Shown here: piece after piece, positions 38,415-47,478 of the stretch
How the letters are laid out: each line of letters opens with the position of its first letter
Numbering within the stretch: the first letter of the stretch is position 1
Origin: Paracoccus fontiphilus
Lineage (GTDB): Bacteria; Pseudomonadota; Alphaproteobacteria; Rhodobacterales; Rhodobacteraceae
Direction of reading: 5' to 3'
Assembly: GCF_017356265.1 (NCBI RefSeq)
Contig: NZ_JAFNAW010000004.1
Location: 56,406 to 120,405 of the forward strand
Length of the DNA stretch: 64,000 bases
Notes under the pieces: model-generated
Told to the model about the DNA's origin: nothing
Database searches by the model: none
Seen by the model: the letters and a program-made list of their open reading frames with translations, nothing else
Program-made: the position numbers and the translations under genes

Positions 38415-40115
38415 TCAGCGCTCGGTCAGCTTCAATTCGATCCGCCGGTTGGCCGCAAGCTCATCGGCGGATTGGCCTTGGGAAACGGGCCGCGTGTCCG
38501 CAAAGCCCGTGGCCGCCAGCCGGTTCGCGGGAAAGCCCAGTTCGTCGGTCATGTAGCGCACGACGGCCAGCGCGCGCGCCTGGCTGAGTTCCCAGTTGTC
38601 TCGATAGCGCCCGGTGCCCGAAAGCTGCGTGTTGTCGGTGTGCCCGTCCACGCGGATGATCCAGTCGATCTCGGGCGGGATGTCGTCGGCGACTTCGGAC
38701 AGCAGCTTCGCCACCCGGGCGATCTGGTCGTGTCCTTCGGGCGACAGCGTTGTCGCGCCGGGTGGGAACAGCACCTCGGACTGAAAGACGAAGCGGTCGC
38801 CGACGACCTGGACGCCTTCGCGGCCGGACAGGATCTCCGACAGGCGCCCGAAGAATTCCGAGCGATAGCGCGCCAGGTCGCGCGCCTCTTCCTCGGCGCG
38901 CAGCCGGGCCTCCTCCTCCAGCGTCAGGCGGCGGTCCTTTTCCTCGGCCGCGCGCAGAAGGGCGGCGTTCAACTGCTGGCCAAGGTTCTCGACCCGCAGT
39001 TCCGCCTGCCGCTGATCCTCGCCCGCGGTATCCAGCAGCGCCTGCAGGGAACCAAGCTGCGCCGTCAGCGAGGCCACCTGCTCGTTCAGCAGGGCGACGC
39101 GGCGCTGGCTGTCCTGCGACAGGTTCTGCTGGTCGGCCAGGGCCTTCTCCGCCGTGGCAAGCAGGGCCGCCTGACGTTCGGCTTCGGTCAGGCTGCGGGT
39201 TGCCTGCTGGGTTGCCCGGTCCCGCGCGGCCTCGGCGCCGGCCAGCAGGGTCAGCGTTTCCTCGGCCTTCCTGCGGCTTTCCTCCAGCGCCAGCGTCATG
39301 GCGGTCAGTTCGGCATCCGCGCTTTCCAGGCGTTCGCGCAACGCCCGCGCCGCTTCGGCATCGGTCAGGCGCGCGGCCTCGGCTTCGGTCAACTTGGTCT
39401 GCAACTCGCCCGCGCGTTCCTCGGTCGCCCGATCGCTTTCGCGAAGATCGGCCACCAGCGTCTCGGCCGCCTGGTTGCTTTTGCGAAGATCGGCCACCAG
39501 CGCCTCCAGCGCATCGCGGCGCGCGGCGGCAAGCCGGGCCTGTTCGGCTTGGGCATCGATTTCCTGGCGGGCGGCGGCCACGGCCAATTCGGCGGCGCTG
39601 GTGCGGCTTTGCTGTTCGGTCAACCGGGCCTGGGCCTGTTCCTGACGGGCCTGCGCCTGTTCCTGGTCGGCGGCGCGTGCGGCCATGAGGGCCGCGACCT
39701 CTGCCTCGAAATCGGTCAGGCGGCTGCGGGCCTGCGCCAGTTCCCCGCGGCTGGTTTCAAGTTGGGAGGACAGGCGCGTGATGCGGGCGGCGCGATCCCG
39801 CGCCTCGGCCTGGGCCTCGGCAAGCCGGTCCTGCAATCCTGCCTCCCGGTCCTCGGACACGGTCAGCGCCTGGCCCAGGGCGGCCACCTGCTGGCCCAAT
39901 CGCTCCAGCCGCTGTTCCTGGGCCGAGATCACCTCGCCTTGGCTGGCGATGGTGTCATCCTTGTCGGTGATCTGCTCGCGCAGCACCGACTGCATGACGG
40001 TGAAGATCGTCAGCACGAAGACCAGCACCATCAGCAGCGTGGCCAGCGCGTCCACGAAGCCCGGCCAGATGTTGGTCGAGAATCGGTGCCCGGACGCGGC
40101 GCGGCGCAGGGCCAT
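38415..40115 (-). CDS. MotB/OmpA-like peptidoglycan-binding protein with long coiled coil
   Basis: 566 residues. One N-terminal membrane helix (about 18-40, WPGFVDALATLLMVLVFVLT) contains the aspartate of the MotB plug type. About 340 residues of Ala/Glu/Arg/Gln-rich heptad sequence follow (coiled coil), then a C-terminal OmpA-like domain (IIRVDGHTDNTQ, YMTDELGFPANRLAATGFAD). It is presumably the peptidoglycan-anchored partner of the MotA/ExbB-like protein encoded 3 bases upstream, forming a proton-driven complex of unknown output. Confidence 0.85.
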   Translation of the reverse strand: MALRRAASGHRFSTNIWPGFVDALATLLMVLVFVLTIFTVMQSVLREQITDKDDTIASQGEVISAQEQRLERLGQQVAALGQALTVSEDREAGLQDRLAEAQAEARDRAARITRLSSQLETSRGELAQARSRLTDFEAEVAALMAARAADQEQAQARQEQAQARLTEQQSRTSAAELAVAAARQEIDAQAEQARLAAARRDALEALVADLRKSNQAAETLVADLRESDRATEERAGELQTKLTEAEAARLTDAEAARALRERLESADAELTAMTLALEESRRKAEETLTLLAGAEAARDRATQQATRSLTEAERQAALLATAEKALADQQNLSQDSQRRVALLNEQVASLTAQLGSLQALLDTAGEDQRQAELRVENLGQQLNAALLRAAEEKDRRLTLEEEARLRAEEEARDLARYRSEFFGRLSEILSGREGVQVVGDRFVFQSEVLFPPGATTLSPEGHDQIARVAKLLSEVADDIPPEIDWIIRVDGHTDNTQLSGTGRYRDNWELSQARALAVVRYMTDELGFPANRLAATGFADTRPVSQGQSADELAANRRIELKLTER

Positions 40116-40118
40116 GGC

Positions 40119-41474
40119 TCAGCCCCCGTCCCGCGAGACCAGCGGGTCGCGCAGAAGATCGTCGCGGAAGGGATCGTTGAAGCGCGCGGCCCGGACCGCG
40201 CGGGTCAGGACCAGGATGTCGGAGCGCAGTTCGGCGACCATTTCCTCGCGTCCGTCGGTCAGGTCGGCGGTCAGCCGGTTCAGCGCGGATTCGATGCCCG
40301 CAAGATCGGGGGGCGGGGCGGCAGGGCGTTCCGCCTGCAGGCGCGTCAGGTCGACCAACTGGTCCTGACCCTCGGCCAGTCGCGACAAGGCCTCGGTCAA
40401 GGAAGCGACGCGGGACAGCGAAGCCTCCTGCTCGGCCTCGCTGCGCTGGACCAGGGCCTCGATGGCCTGGGCCATCACGACCACCCGTTCGTCGGCCATG
40501 GCGGCGGCGTCGTCGCGCTGCGCGTCGCGTTCGGCCTGGATCTGCTGCAAGCGGTCCATCTGGCCCGCCATCTGTTCCAGGAACCCCGCCAGGGCGGCCT
40601 GATCGACCGCGTCGCCTTCCGACCCGGCCAGGCTGACGCGGGTGAAGCCGGACATCCACTCCTCAAGCTCGCGGTAGAAGCGGTTCTGGCCGTGCGTGGC
40701 GAACAGTTCCAGCAGGCCCACCACCAGCGATCCCGCAAGCCCCAGAAGCGAGGACGAAAAGGCGGTGGCCATCCCGCCCAACTGGGATTCCAGCCCGCTC
40801 ATCAGCTTGTCGAAGACCTGGATGCCGCTTTCGCCTTGCTGCGGGGCAAGGGTGCGGATGGTTTCGACCACGGCGGGAATTGTCGTGGCAAGCCCGTAGA
40901 ACGTTCCCAGAAGACCCAGGAAGATCAACAGGTTTGCCAGGTATCTTGTGATGTCGCGCAGCTCGTCTATGCGGGTGGCGACCGAATCGAGGATCGACGC
41001 CGCAGCACCCGTCGAAATCACGCCCCCGGCCGGTCCGCGCGTGCCAAGCAGCGCGGCCAGTGGTGCCAGCAGGCGCGGGGGCTGATCGCTGGTGTCGAGG
41101 CCGCCGCGCGCCGCGATGCCCTTTTCGACCGCGTTGCCGCGCCGTTTGGCGAAGCGTTCGATCCAGCTTACCGACTGTGTCAACTGCGCCACCTGCCAGA
41201 AGCAGGCCAGCACCCCCAGCGCGAAGACCCCCAGGATCAAGCCGTTCAGCCACAGGTTCGCCCGAAAGATCGGCAGGATGCGGCCATAGGTGATCCAGCC
41301 GCCTGCCAGGACCAGGGCAAGCACCGTGATCATCATCACGACCTGCCGCACCGGCTGCGAGAAGTGGGGGCTTGCCGGGCCGGGGCCTTGCGTCCGTGTT
41401 GCGCTGATCCGCCGGTTCGCCGCGCCAAGGCGGGGATGGGCGGAAGGGTCAGGCTGCTGGCTCGTGTCGCTCAA
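40119..41474 (-). CDS. MotA/TolQ/ExbB-like proton channel protein with cytoplasmic tail
   Basis: About 451 residues if it starts at TTG 41474; a longer TTG start at 41540 is possible and no ATG is convincing. Two N-terminal helices (about 46-95) are followed by a loop, then two helices of the MotA/TolQ core (LLIFLGLLGTFYGLATTI and SLLGLAGSLVVGLLELFA). A roughly 190-residue helical cytoplasmic tail follows (LEQMAGQMDRLQQIQAERD). The core resembles ExbB/MotA stators. It is paired with the OmpA-like gene just downstream, as in other Rhodobacterales. No toxin or nuclease genes of Zorya type are adjacent. Confidence 0.82.
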   Translation of the reverse strand: MSDTSQQPDPSAHPRLGAANRRISATRTQGPGPASPHFSQPVRQVVMMITVLALVLAGGWITYGRILPIFRANLWLNGLILGVFALGVLACFWQVAQLTQSVSWIERFAKRRGNAVEKGIAARGGLDTSDQPPRLLAPLAALLGTRGPAGGVISTGAAASILDSVATRIDELRDITRYLANLLIFLGLLGTFYGLATTIPAVVETIRTLAPQQGESGIQVFDKLMSGLESQLGGMATAFSSSLLGLAGSLVVGLLELFATHGQNRFYRELEEWMSGFTRVSLAGSEGDAVDQAALAGFLEQMAGQMDRLQQIQAERDAQRDDAAAMADERVVVMAQAIEALVQRSEAEQEASLSRVASLTEALSRLAEGQDQLVDLTRLQAERPAAPPPDLAGIESALNRLTADLTDGREEMVAELRSDILVLTRAVRAARFNDPFRDDLLRDPLVSRDGG

Positions 41475-41551
41475 CTGGTCGCATTCCCCTGGCCAAGGCT
41501 GTGATGCGGGAAGTGTAGGGCGCACCCTTTCACTTGCCAAGCGATCCGAGG

Positions 41552-42109
41552 TCAGGCCGGACGGTTCCTGTCGCTTTCCAGCAACTTGCGCACTTCGTCG
41601 GTCAGGTGGTCCATGACCGCATCGGCAAGCCCGATCTGCGCCAGATGGGCGGCGGTGTTGAACAGGTATTCCGCGTTCGGGCCGCGTCCACCCTGCGCCC
41701 GGGCGATGATGCGGGCCTGTTCCGACAGATCCAGACCGCCCGCATACTGCCAGTGGTCGCGCCGCATGACATAGGCCAGCGCCTCGACCCGGCGGCCGTC
41801 CTCCAGCCGCAGGGGCAGGATCGTCTCTCGGTAGGCGTCGGTGACCAGTTCGCGGGCGCGCAGATAGGCCAGCACCTCGTCATGGTCGCTGTCGGCAATC
41901 CCGAGCGCCAGGCCGCCGCATTCGCCGTCCGGCTGTTCATCCAGGCCGAGGACAAGCCCCGGTCGTTCCGACGTGCCGCGGTGCTGGATCGAGCGGAGGC
42001 AGAAGCTGCGCGCATAGCCTGTCACCCAGGCGCGCGCCCTTTCCACCGGCGCAAAGCCGGGATCCCATATCAGCGACCCATAACCGAAGACCCATTCGAT
42101 CTTTCGCAT
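41552..42109 (-). CDS. ChaC-type gamma-glutamylcyclotransferase
   Basis: 185 residues from ATG 42109; an ATG at 42127 would add six. The N-terminal substrate loop VFGYGSLIWDPG is diagnostic for the gamma-glutamylcyclotransferase fold and the CLRSIQHRGTSERPG-like segment for ChaC. These enzymes cleave glutathione to 5-oxoproline and Cys-Gly. It is divergent from the DUF2125 gene (63 bases between starts). Confidence 0.88.
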   Translation of the reverse strand: MRKIEWVFGYGSLIWDPGFAPVERARAWVTGYARSFCLRSIQHRGTSERPGLVLGLDEQPDGECGGLALGIADSDHDEVLAYLRARELVTDAYRETILPLRLEDGRRVEALAYVMRRDHWQYAGGLDLSEQARIIARAQGGRGPNAEYLFNTAAHLAQIGLADAVMDHLTDEVRKLLESDRNRPA

Positions 42110-42172
42110 GACTCCAAACCCGTTCATTCATCGGAAGTTAGGACAGCCGGGACAGCGGGGAAAGGGCGAAGG

Positions 42173-43102
42173 GTGATCGGAAAGCTTCTGTTGACGGGGG
42201 TGTTGGGTCTTGCCGGGCTGTGGTTCGCGGCCGAGCCGCTTCTGGTGGCGCAAGCCCGGAGGCATGTGCAGGCCGAAACGGTCGCAGCGCAGCCGGGGGC
42301 GGGGCGGTTGGGCCTGGTGATGACAGGGCTGGTCATTCCGGCGCGGCAAGGGCAGGTGGAACTGCCGGCGCTGGATCTGTGGCTCACGCCGGCGGCCCCG
42401 ACCACGATAAGGCTTGCCCTGCCCCCGGAGGCGATGTTGCAGGGCGCCGCCGGAAACCGGGTTGTCGGCATGGACCGGGCCACTGGCGCCGTGACCCTGT
42501 CACCCCTGGGCAGGGTCACGCAGGCAAGGGCCGGCTTCGCGGCGCTGTCCCTTGATGGCCGGCCCCTTGCCGAAGAGGGCGGCATGACCGCGGAACGCGT
42601 GTCCGACGACCGGCTTGCGGGACATCCCTACCAGGTGCAGGTCGCTCTGCCGCGGCTGCATCTTCCGCAGGTTTCGTCCGCACGGGGCGGGCTGCGGCTG
42701 TGGCTGGATCGCCCGCTTGCCGCCACGACGCAGCAGCCGCCCGCCGTGCTTGGCGTGGCGAGCGAGGATTTCGAGGTCGATGCGGGGGCCTTCGCGCTGC
42801 GGCTGGCAGGGCAGCTTTCCAAGGGCGGGGATGGACGAACCCAGGGCCGCGTCGCCATCTACAGCAGCGATGCCGCCGCCATGCTGGAGGCCGCGATCGA
42901 GGCGGGCCTGATGCCGCCGAACGTCCGCCTGCTTGCGCGGGCCATGCTGAACCGGATCGGCCAGATGGAGTTTGACGGGGGTGATGCCGGACTGCCGCCC
43001 GCGCCCGACGGGCAGGTCCGCATCCCGCTGGAGATGCGGGATGGCCGCATGTATCTGGGCACCATCGAGATCGGCGCGGCCCCGGCCTGGCCCGTCCCCT
43101 AA
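42173..43102 (+). CDS. DUF2125 family periplasmic protein
   Basis: 309 residues from GTG 42173, after GAAAGGGCGAAGG. The N-terminal signal/anchor helix is at about residues 4-22 (KLLLTGVLGLAGLWFAAEPL). The rest is beta-rich and soluble (VELPALDLWLTPAAP, FEVDAGAFALRLAGQL), fitting the alphaproteobacterial DUF2125 family of unknown function. Its end overlaps the convergent TyrA-family gene by 4 bases. Confidence 0.82.
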   Translation: MIGKLLLTGVLGLAGLWFAAEPLLVAQARRHVQAETVAAQPGAGRLGLVMTGLVIPARQGQVELPALDLWLTPAAPTTIRLALPPEAMLQGAAGNRVVGMDRATGAVTLSPLGRVTQARAGFAALSLDGRPLAEEGGMTAERVSDDRLAGHPYQVQVALPRLHLPQVSSARGGLRLWLDRPLAATTQQPPAVLGVASEDFEVDAGAFALRLAGQLSKGGDGRTQGRVAIYSSDAAAMLEAAIEAGLMPPNVRLLARAMLNRIGQMEFDGGDAGLPPAPDGQVRIPLEMRDGRMYLGTIEIGAAPAWPVP

Positions 43103-44022
43103 CGGCCGGCAGGGGCGACGCGTCCGAAATCGGGCGCGGCGGTGTCCTGCCCGGCCTCGATGATTCCGCGGCGGATCGCCCGGGTGCGGGTGAAGTAATC
43201 GAACAGCTGCTGGCCGTCGCCCATGCGGATGGCGCGCTGCAGCATGAACAGTTCCTCGGTGAAGCGGCCGAGGATGTCCAGCGTCGCCTCCTTGTTGTGC
43301 AGGAACACGTCGCGCCACATGGTCGGGTCGCTGGCGGCGATGCGGGTGAAGTCGCGGAAGCCGGCGGCGGAATACTGGATCACCTCCTCGTCCGTGACGC
43401 GGCGCAGGTGGTCGGCGACGCCCACCATCGTATAGGCGATCAGGTGAGGCGCGTGGCTTGTCACCGCCAGGACCAGATCGTGATGCGCGGCCTCCATGCT
43501 GTCGGTCTTGGCGCCCATGGCGCGGACCAGGTCCAGCAGGCGCGAAACGGCTGCCGGGTCGCTGTCGGGCAGCGGGGTCAGCAGCCACCAGCGATTGCGG
43601 AACAGGCTTGCAAAGCCCGAGCGGGGTCCGGAATGCTCGGTCCCCGCAAGGGGATGGCCGGGCACGAAATGAACGCCCGCCGGGATATGCGGTCCCACGG
43701 CATCGATAACGGCCTGCTTGACCGAGCCCACGTCGGTGACGGTCGCGCCGGGCTTCAGATGTCCGGCGATCTCCTCGGCCACGGGGCCCATTGCGCCGAC
43801 CGGCACTGCCAGGACGATCAGGTCGGCACCGGCCACAGCCTCGGCCGCGCTGTCGGCGATGCGGTCGCAAAGGCCGATGTCGCGGGCGATGTCGCGGGTT
43901 TCCGCGCTGCGGGCGAAGCCCACCACTTCGCGCGCAAGGCCCATCTCGCGGATCGCATGGGCCATCGATCCGGCGATCAGGCCAAGGCCGATCAGGGCGA
44001 CGCGGTCATAGATGACGCTCAT
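43099..44022 (-). CDS. Prephenate/arogenate dehydrogenase family protein
   Basis: 307 residues. N-terminal Rossmann motif VALIGLGLIAGSMAHAI and the substrate segments VPGHPLAGTEHSGP and FRDFTRIAASDPTMWRDV define the TyrA/TyrC family, which makes 4-hydroxyphenylpyruvate or tyrosine. The start overlaps the hisC stop by 4 bases. Pairing with a HisC-type aminotransferase is the common alphaproteobacterial hisC-tyrC arrangement. The choice between prephenate and arogenate cannot be read from sequence. Confidence 0.92.
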   Translation of the reverse strand: MSVIYDRVALIGLGLIAGSMAHAIREMGLAREVVGFARSAETRDIARDIGLCDRIADSAAEAVAGADLIVLAVPVGAMGPVAEEIAGHLKPGATVTDVGSVKQAVIDAVGPHIPAGVHFVPGHPLAGTEHSGPRSGFASLFRNRWWLLTPLPDSDPAAVSRLLDLVRAMGAKTDSMEAAHHDLVLAVTSHAPHLIAYTMVGVADHLRRVTDEEVIQYSAAGFRDFTRIAASDPTMWRDVFLHNKEATLDILGRFTEELFMLQRAIRMGDGQQLFDYFTRTRAIRRGIIEAGQDTAAPDFGRVAPAGR

Positions 44023-45110
44023 GCGCTCCTCCGATCGGCCATGAAGCGGCCCAGGCAGTCGATCACGCGGGTGACCCCGTCCTCGTCCCCGACGGTGATG
44101 CGCAACGCGGCGGGCAGGCCGTATCCGGCAACGCGCCTGACCAGGATGCCGTCCTGCCGCAGGGCCGCGTCGGCTTCTTCCGCTTCCGAGGGGTTGGCAA
44201 AGCGCGCCAGCACGAAGTTCGCGAAGCTTTCGTCGCAGCCGATCCCCATCTGGATCAGCGACTGGCGCATCCGGTCGCGCATCCGGTCATTCAGGTCGGC
44301 GCAGTGATCGCGGAAGGCGGTGTCGCGAATCGCGGCCTCGGCTGCGGCCATCTGCGCGTTCGACAGGTTGAAGGGCTGCCGGATGCGGTTGAGCACGTCG
44401 ATGATGTCGCGGGACGCATAGCCCCAGCCGATGCGCAGCCCCCCGAGGCCGTGAATCTTCGAAAACGTCCGCGTCATGATGACGTTGGGGTGCCTGTCCA
44501 CCAAGGCGGCGCCGCCATCGGCCCCTGCCGCGAATTCGGTATAGGCGCCGTCATGGACCAGCAGGACCGTCGCGGGAAGGCCATCCACCAGGTGCTGAAG
44601 CTCATCCGCTCCCAGCATGGTGCCGGTCGGGTTGGCCGGATTGGCGATGAAGACGATCCGCGTCCGGTCGGTCAACGCGGCAAGGATCGCGTTCACGTCG
44701 ATGCGGCGCTCGGCCTCGGGCACGGTGACGGGCACGGCGCCGACCATGCGGGCCAGGATCGGATACATGGAAAAGCCATGCTCGGTCGTGATGACCTCGT
44801 CGCCGACGCCCGCAAAGGACTGCACCACGAACTGCAGGACCTCGTCCGAGCCGACGCCGCAGATGATCCGGTCGGGGTCAAGGCCGTGAACCTCTCCGAT
44901 GGCGCGGCGCAGGGCGGCGTGGTCGGTCGATGGATAGCGGTGCAGGTTCGCCGCGGCATCGGCATAGGCGGCGCGCGCCTTGTCGCTGCATCCAAGGGGG
45001 TTCTCGTTCGACGACAGCTTCAGCACCTCGCCACGCCCCGGCAGCTTGCTTTCGCCGCTGACATAAAGCGCGATATCCATGATGCCGGGTTGGGGGGTGA
45101 TTTGCGTCAT
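44019..45110 (-). CDS. hisC: Histidinol-phosphate/aromatic aminotransferase
   Basis: 363 residues of the fold-type I aminotransferase family. The pyridoxal phosphate lysine is in TRTFSKIHGLGGLRIGWGY; FIANPANPTGTM and LSSNENPLG are family segments. It makes histidinol phosphate and can often transaminate aromatic keto acids, which fits its coupling to the TyrA-family gene. It diverges from the glycosyltransferase (124 bases between starts). Confidence 0.93.
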   Translation of the reverse strand: MTQITPQPGIMDIALYVSGESKLPGRGEVLKLSSNENPLGCSDKARAAYADAAANLHRYPSTDHAALRRAIGEVHGLDPDRIICGVGSDEVLQFVVQSFAGVGDEVITTEHGFSMYPILARMVGAVPVTVPEAERRIDVNAILAALTDRTRIVFIANPANPTGTMLGADELQHLVDGLPATVLLVHDGAYTEFAAGADGGAALVDRHPNVIMTRTFSKIHGLGGLRIGWGYASRDIIDVLNRIRQPFNLSNAQMAAAEAAIRDTAFRDHCADLNDRMRDRMRQSLIQMGIGCDESFANFVLARFANPSEAEEADAALRQDGILVRRVAGYGLPAALRITVGDEDGVTRVIDCLGRFMADRRSA

Positions 45111-45234
45111 TGGCTTTCCTTGTTCCCGGACTATTTATTAGCCGGGGCCGGTCTTGGAAAGTGCCGAAACCAGTTGTGATCCCGTCCTGCATTGCGGATA
45201 ACCGCCGCAAGATTTCAGCTCGGTCTTCAAGTAG

Positions 45235-46521
45235 ATGTTTCAGGCAAGCTTTCCCAAGGTCGTCATCGTCGCGGACAATGCCTCGGCGCGGTTCGGTGGC
45301 GAAGCCTTCCTGCCCTTGAACTACTTCCGGCTGCTGCTGAAGCGCGGCTACCCGGTCAGGCTGATCGCGCACCAGCGCAACGCCGAGGAACTTCTTGCGA
45401 TGCCCGACTGCGATCCGGGCCGGATGCATTTCGTTCCCGACACCCGCTGGCACAAGATGGCGTGGTCCGTCTTCGGGCGCCTGCCAGAGCCCTTTCCGTG
45501 GCTGCTTGGCGGCAGCCTGCTCAACTGGCTGAACAGGCTCCATCAGCGGCGGATCATTCGAAGGCTTGTCGCCGCAGGCGAGGCGCAGGTCATTCACCAG
45601 CCGACGCCCGTGTCGCCCTTGTGGCCGACCAGCCTGCATCGCTTCGGACTGCCCTTGGTCCTGGGGCCGATGAACGGCGGAATGGATTATCCCCCCGGCT
45701 ATGAGGATTACGAGCAGAAGGGCGTGCGCGCCGCGATCCTTGGCGGGCGTCGGCTGGCCTTGACGCTGAACAGGCTCATGCCCGGCAAGCACCGGGCCGC
45801 CGCCCTGCTGGTGGCCAACGACCGCACCCGGCGCGCCTTGCCCGATCCCGACCACCCCCGCATCGGCACCCTGATCGAGAACGGGATCGATTTCAGCCGT
45901 TGGAGGGCCCCGGGGACCGATCGTCCGGCAACGCCGGCAGGCAAGCTGCGCCTGGTCTTCGTCGGCCGCTTCGTCAAGCTGAAGGCCATAGACATCACCC
46001 TGCGGGCAATCGCGCGGGCACGGGACAGCGGCGCCGACGTCACGCTCGATCTGCTGGGAGACGGAGAGGAGCGGGGCTCCTTGCAGGCGTTGGCAACAGA
46101 GCTGGGGATTGCCGACAGCGTGGTCTTCCACGGTTTCCAGCCGCAAGAGCGTTGCGCCGAGATCATGGGACGGTCGGACGCGCTGATCCTGAATTCACTG
46201 CGCGAATGCGGGGGAGCGGTCGTGCTGGAGGCCATGGCGATGGGCCTGCCTGTCATCGCCAGCGCCTGGGGCGGGCCGCTGGACTATCTGGACGATCAAA
46301 GCGGCATTCTGGTTCATCCCGCCCCGCGCGCCGACTTTGCCGAAAGGCTTGCGCAAGCGATCGTGACGCTGGCCGACGATCCCGACCTGCGGCTGCGCCT
46401 GGGCAGGACCGGCCAGGTGACCGCGAAAAGCCGTTTCGACTGGGAAGCGAAGGTGGATCGCATGATCGAAATCTATGCCGACGTCGCCGCCGGACAGAAA
46501 GCGGGGGCGGCCGCAGCCTGA
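45235..46521 (+). CDS. Glycosyltransferase family 4-like protein
   Basis: 428 residues in two Rossmann-like halves (GT-B fold). The C-terminal donor site has RLVFVGRFVKLKAIDITLRA and the E-x7-E motif in RECGGAVVLEAMAMGLPV. The N-terminus starts MFQASFPKVVIVADNASARF with no signal or membrane helix. It probably adds a sugar to an exopolysaccharide or lipopolysaccharide precursor, but donor and acceptor are unknown. It stands alone between hisC and rpsD. Confidence 0.87.
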   Translation: MFQASFPKVVIVADNASARFGGEAFLPLNYFRLLLKRGYPVRLIAHQRNAEELLAMPDCDPGRMHFVPDTRWHKMAWSVFGRLPEPFPWLLGGSLLNWLNRLHQRRIIRRLVAAGEAQVIHQPTPVSPLWPTSLHRFGLPLVLGPMNGGMDYPPGYEDYEQKGVRAAILGGRRLALTLNRLMPGKHRAAALLVANDRTRRALPDPDHPRIGTLIENGIDFSRWRAPGTDRPATPAGKLRLVFVGRFVKLKAIDITLRAIARARDSGADVTLDLLGDGEERGSLQALATELGIADSVVFHGFQPQERCAEIMGRSDALILNSLRECGGAVVLEAMAMGLPVIASAWGGPLDYLDDQSGILVHPAPRADFAERLAQAIVTLADDPDLRLRLGRTGQVTAKSRFDWEAKVDRMIEIYADVAAGQKAGAAAA

Positions 46522-46605
46522 GCGGCGGGGACGTAGTGCCTGCCGGATGAGGTGCATCCACGACATGCGGTCCGGGAGCTTGTTCGGGCAGGCGAGGTGC
46601 TGGAC

Positions 46606-46660
46606 AAGCATCCCTGACGACGGGAGGATGCTTGCGGTGTGGTCCGGCATTTCGAAATGA
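46606..46660. other. Inverted repeats in the gap after the glycosyltransferase gene
   Basis: The 211 bases between the glycosyltransferase and rpsD hold no gene I can support. They contain an 8-bp inverted repeat AAGCATCC/GGATGCTT (46606-46633) and a perfect 12-bp palindrome CATTTCGAAATG (46649-46660). Significance is unclear. Confidence 0.25.
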
Positions 46661-46683
46661 CCCGAATGCCCGGTGCCAAACGA

Positions 46684-46714
46684 AAAGGGCCGCATCGCGA
46701 TGATGCGGCCCTTT
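46684..46714. terminator. Bidirectional terminator for rpsD
   Basis: Perfect 13-bp stem AAAGGGCCGCATC-GCGAT-GATGCGGCCCTTT, 19 bases beyond the rpsD stop. A-rich and T-rich stem ends provide U-tracts in both directions. Confidence 0.88.
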
Positions 46715-46732
46715 CGATGAAACTGCGAAGGA

Positions 46733-47353
46733 TCAGTTCTTCGCGTAGTATTCGACGACCAGGTTCGGCTCCATCACAACGGCATAGGGGACATCGCCCA
46801 GCGCCGGGGTGCGCACGAAGGTCGCGGTCATCTTGTTGTGGTCGACTTCCAGGTAGTCCGGAACATCACGCTCGGCCAGGCCGACGGCTTCCAGAACGAT
46901 GGCCAACTGGCGCGACCGATCACGGATGGCGATGACGTCGCCTTCCTTGACGCGGTAGGACGCGATGTTGACGCGCTGGCCGTTCACGGTGATGTGGCCG
47001 TGGTTCACGAACTGGCGGGCGGCAAAGATGGTCGGCACGAACTTGGCGCGGTAGACGACGGCGTCCAGACGGCGCTCCAGCAGACCGATCAGGTTCTCGC
47101 CGGTATCGCCCTTGACGCGCTCGGCCTCGGCATAGATGCGGCGGAACTGCTTTTCGGTCAGGTCGCCGTAATAGCCCTTCAGCTTCTGCTTGGCGCGCAG
47201 CTGGGTGCCGAAGTCCGACAGCTTGTTCTTGCGGCGCTGGCCGTGCTGGCCGGGGCCGTATTCGCGGCGGTTGACCGGGGACTTGGCGCGGCCCCAGATG
47301 TTTTCGCCCATGCGGCGGTCGATCTTGTACTTGGCAGACGTGCGTTTGGTCAC
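46733..47353 (-). CDS. rpsD: Ribosomal protein S4
   Basis: 206 residues from GTG 47353, chosen because AAGAAGGAGA lies just upstream and the protein then begins [20 protein letters not shown], the normal S4 start. The S4 RNA-binding domain is at about residues 95-160 ([20 protein letters not shown]). S4 nucleates assembly of the small subunit. It stands alone, with its own terminator. Confidence 0.97.
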   Translation of the reverse strand: MTKRTSAKYKIDRRMGENIWGRAKSPVNRREYGPGQHGQRRKNKLSDFGTQLRAKQKLKGYYGDLTEKQFRRIYAEAERVKGDTGENLIGLLERRLDAVVYRAKFVPTIFAARQFVNHGHITVNGQRVNIASYRVKEGDVIAIRDRSRQLAIVLEAVGLAERDVPDYLEVDHNKMTATFVRTPALGDVPYAVVMEPNLVVEYYAKN

Positions 47354-47478
47354 GGCTGATCTCCTTCTTGCGTTATACGAAGGGCGTTGTCCTTTGATCC
47401 GGAGATCCGACAGGTTTCCCCTTGCGGGGTCCACCAACACCAATGAAGTGCGCGCTTATAAGGCCGGGTGCGCCACTG

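Noticed and set aside
38415..41474. Zorya-type anti-phage system (ZorA/ZorB)
   Set aside because: Only the MotA-like and OmpA-like genes are present; no ZorC/ZorD/ZorE-type helicase or nuclease genes flank them. The neighbours are core genes (YihY, ChaC, TyrA-family).
38472..41504. Plus-strand open frame of about 1010 codons
   Set aside because: It is fully antisense to the OmpA-like and MotA-like genes and reflects GC-rich codon bias; no domain or ribosome-binding site is seen.
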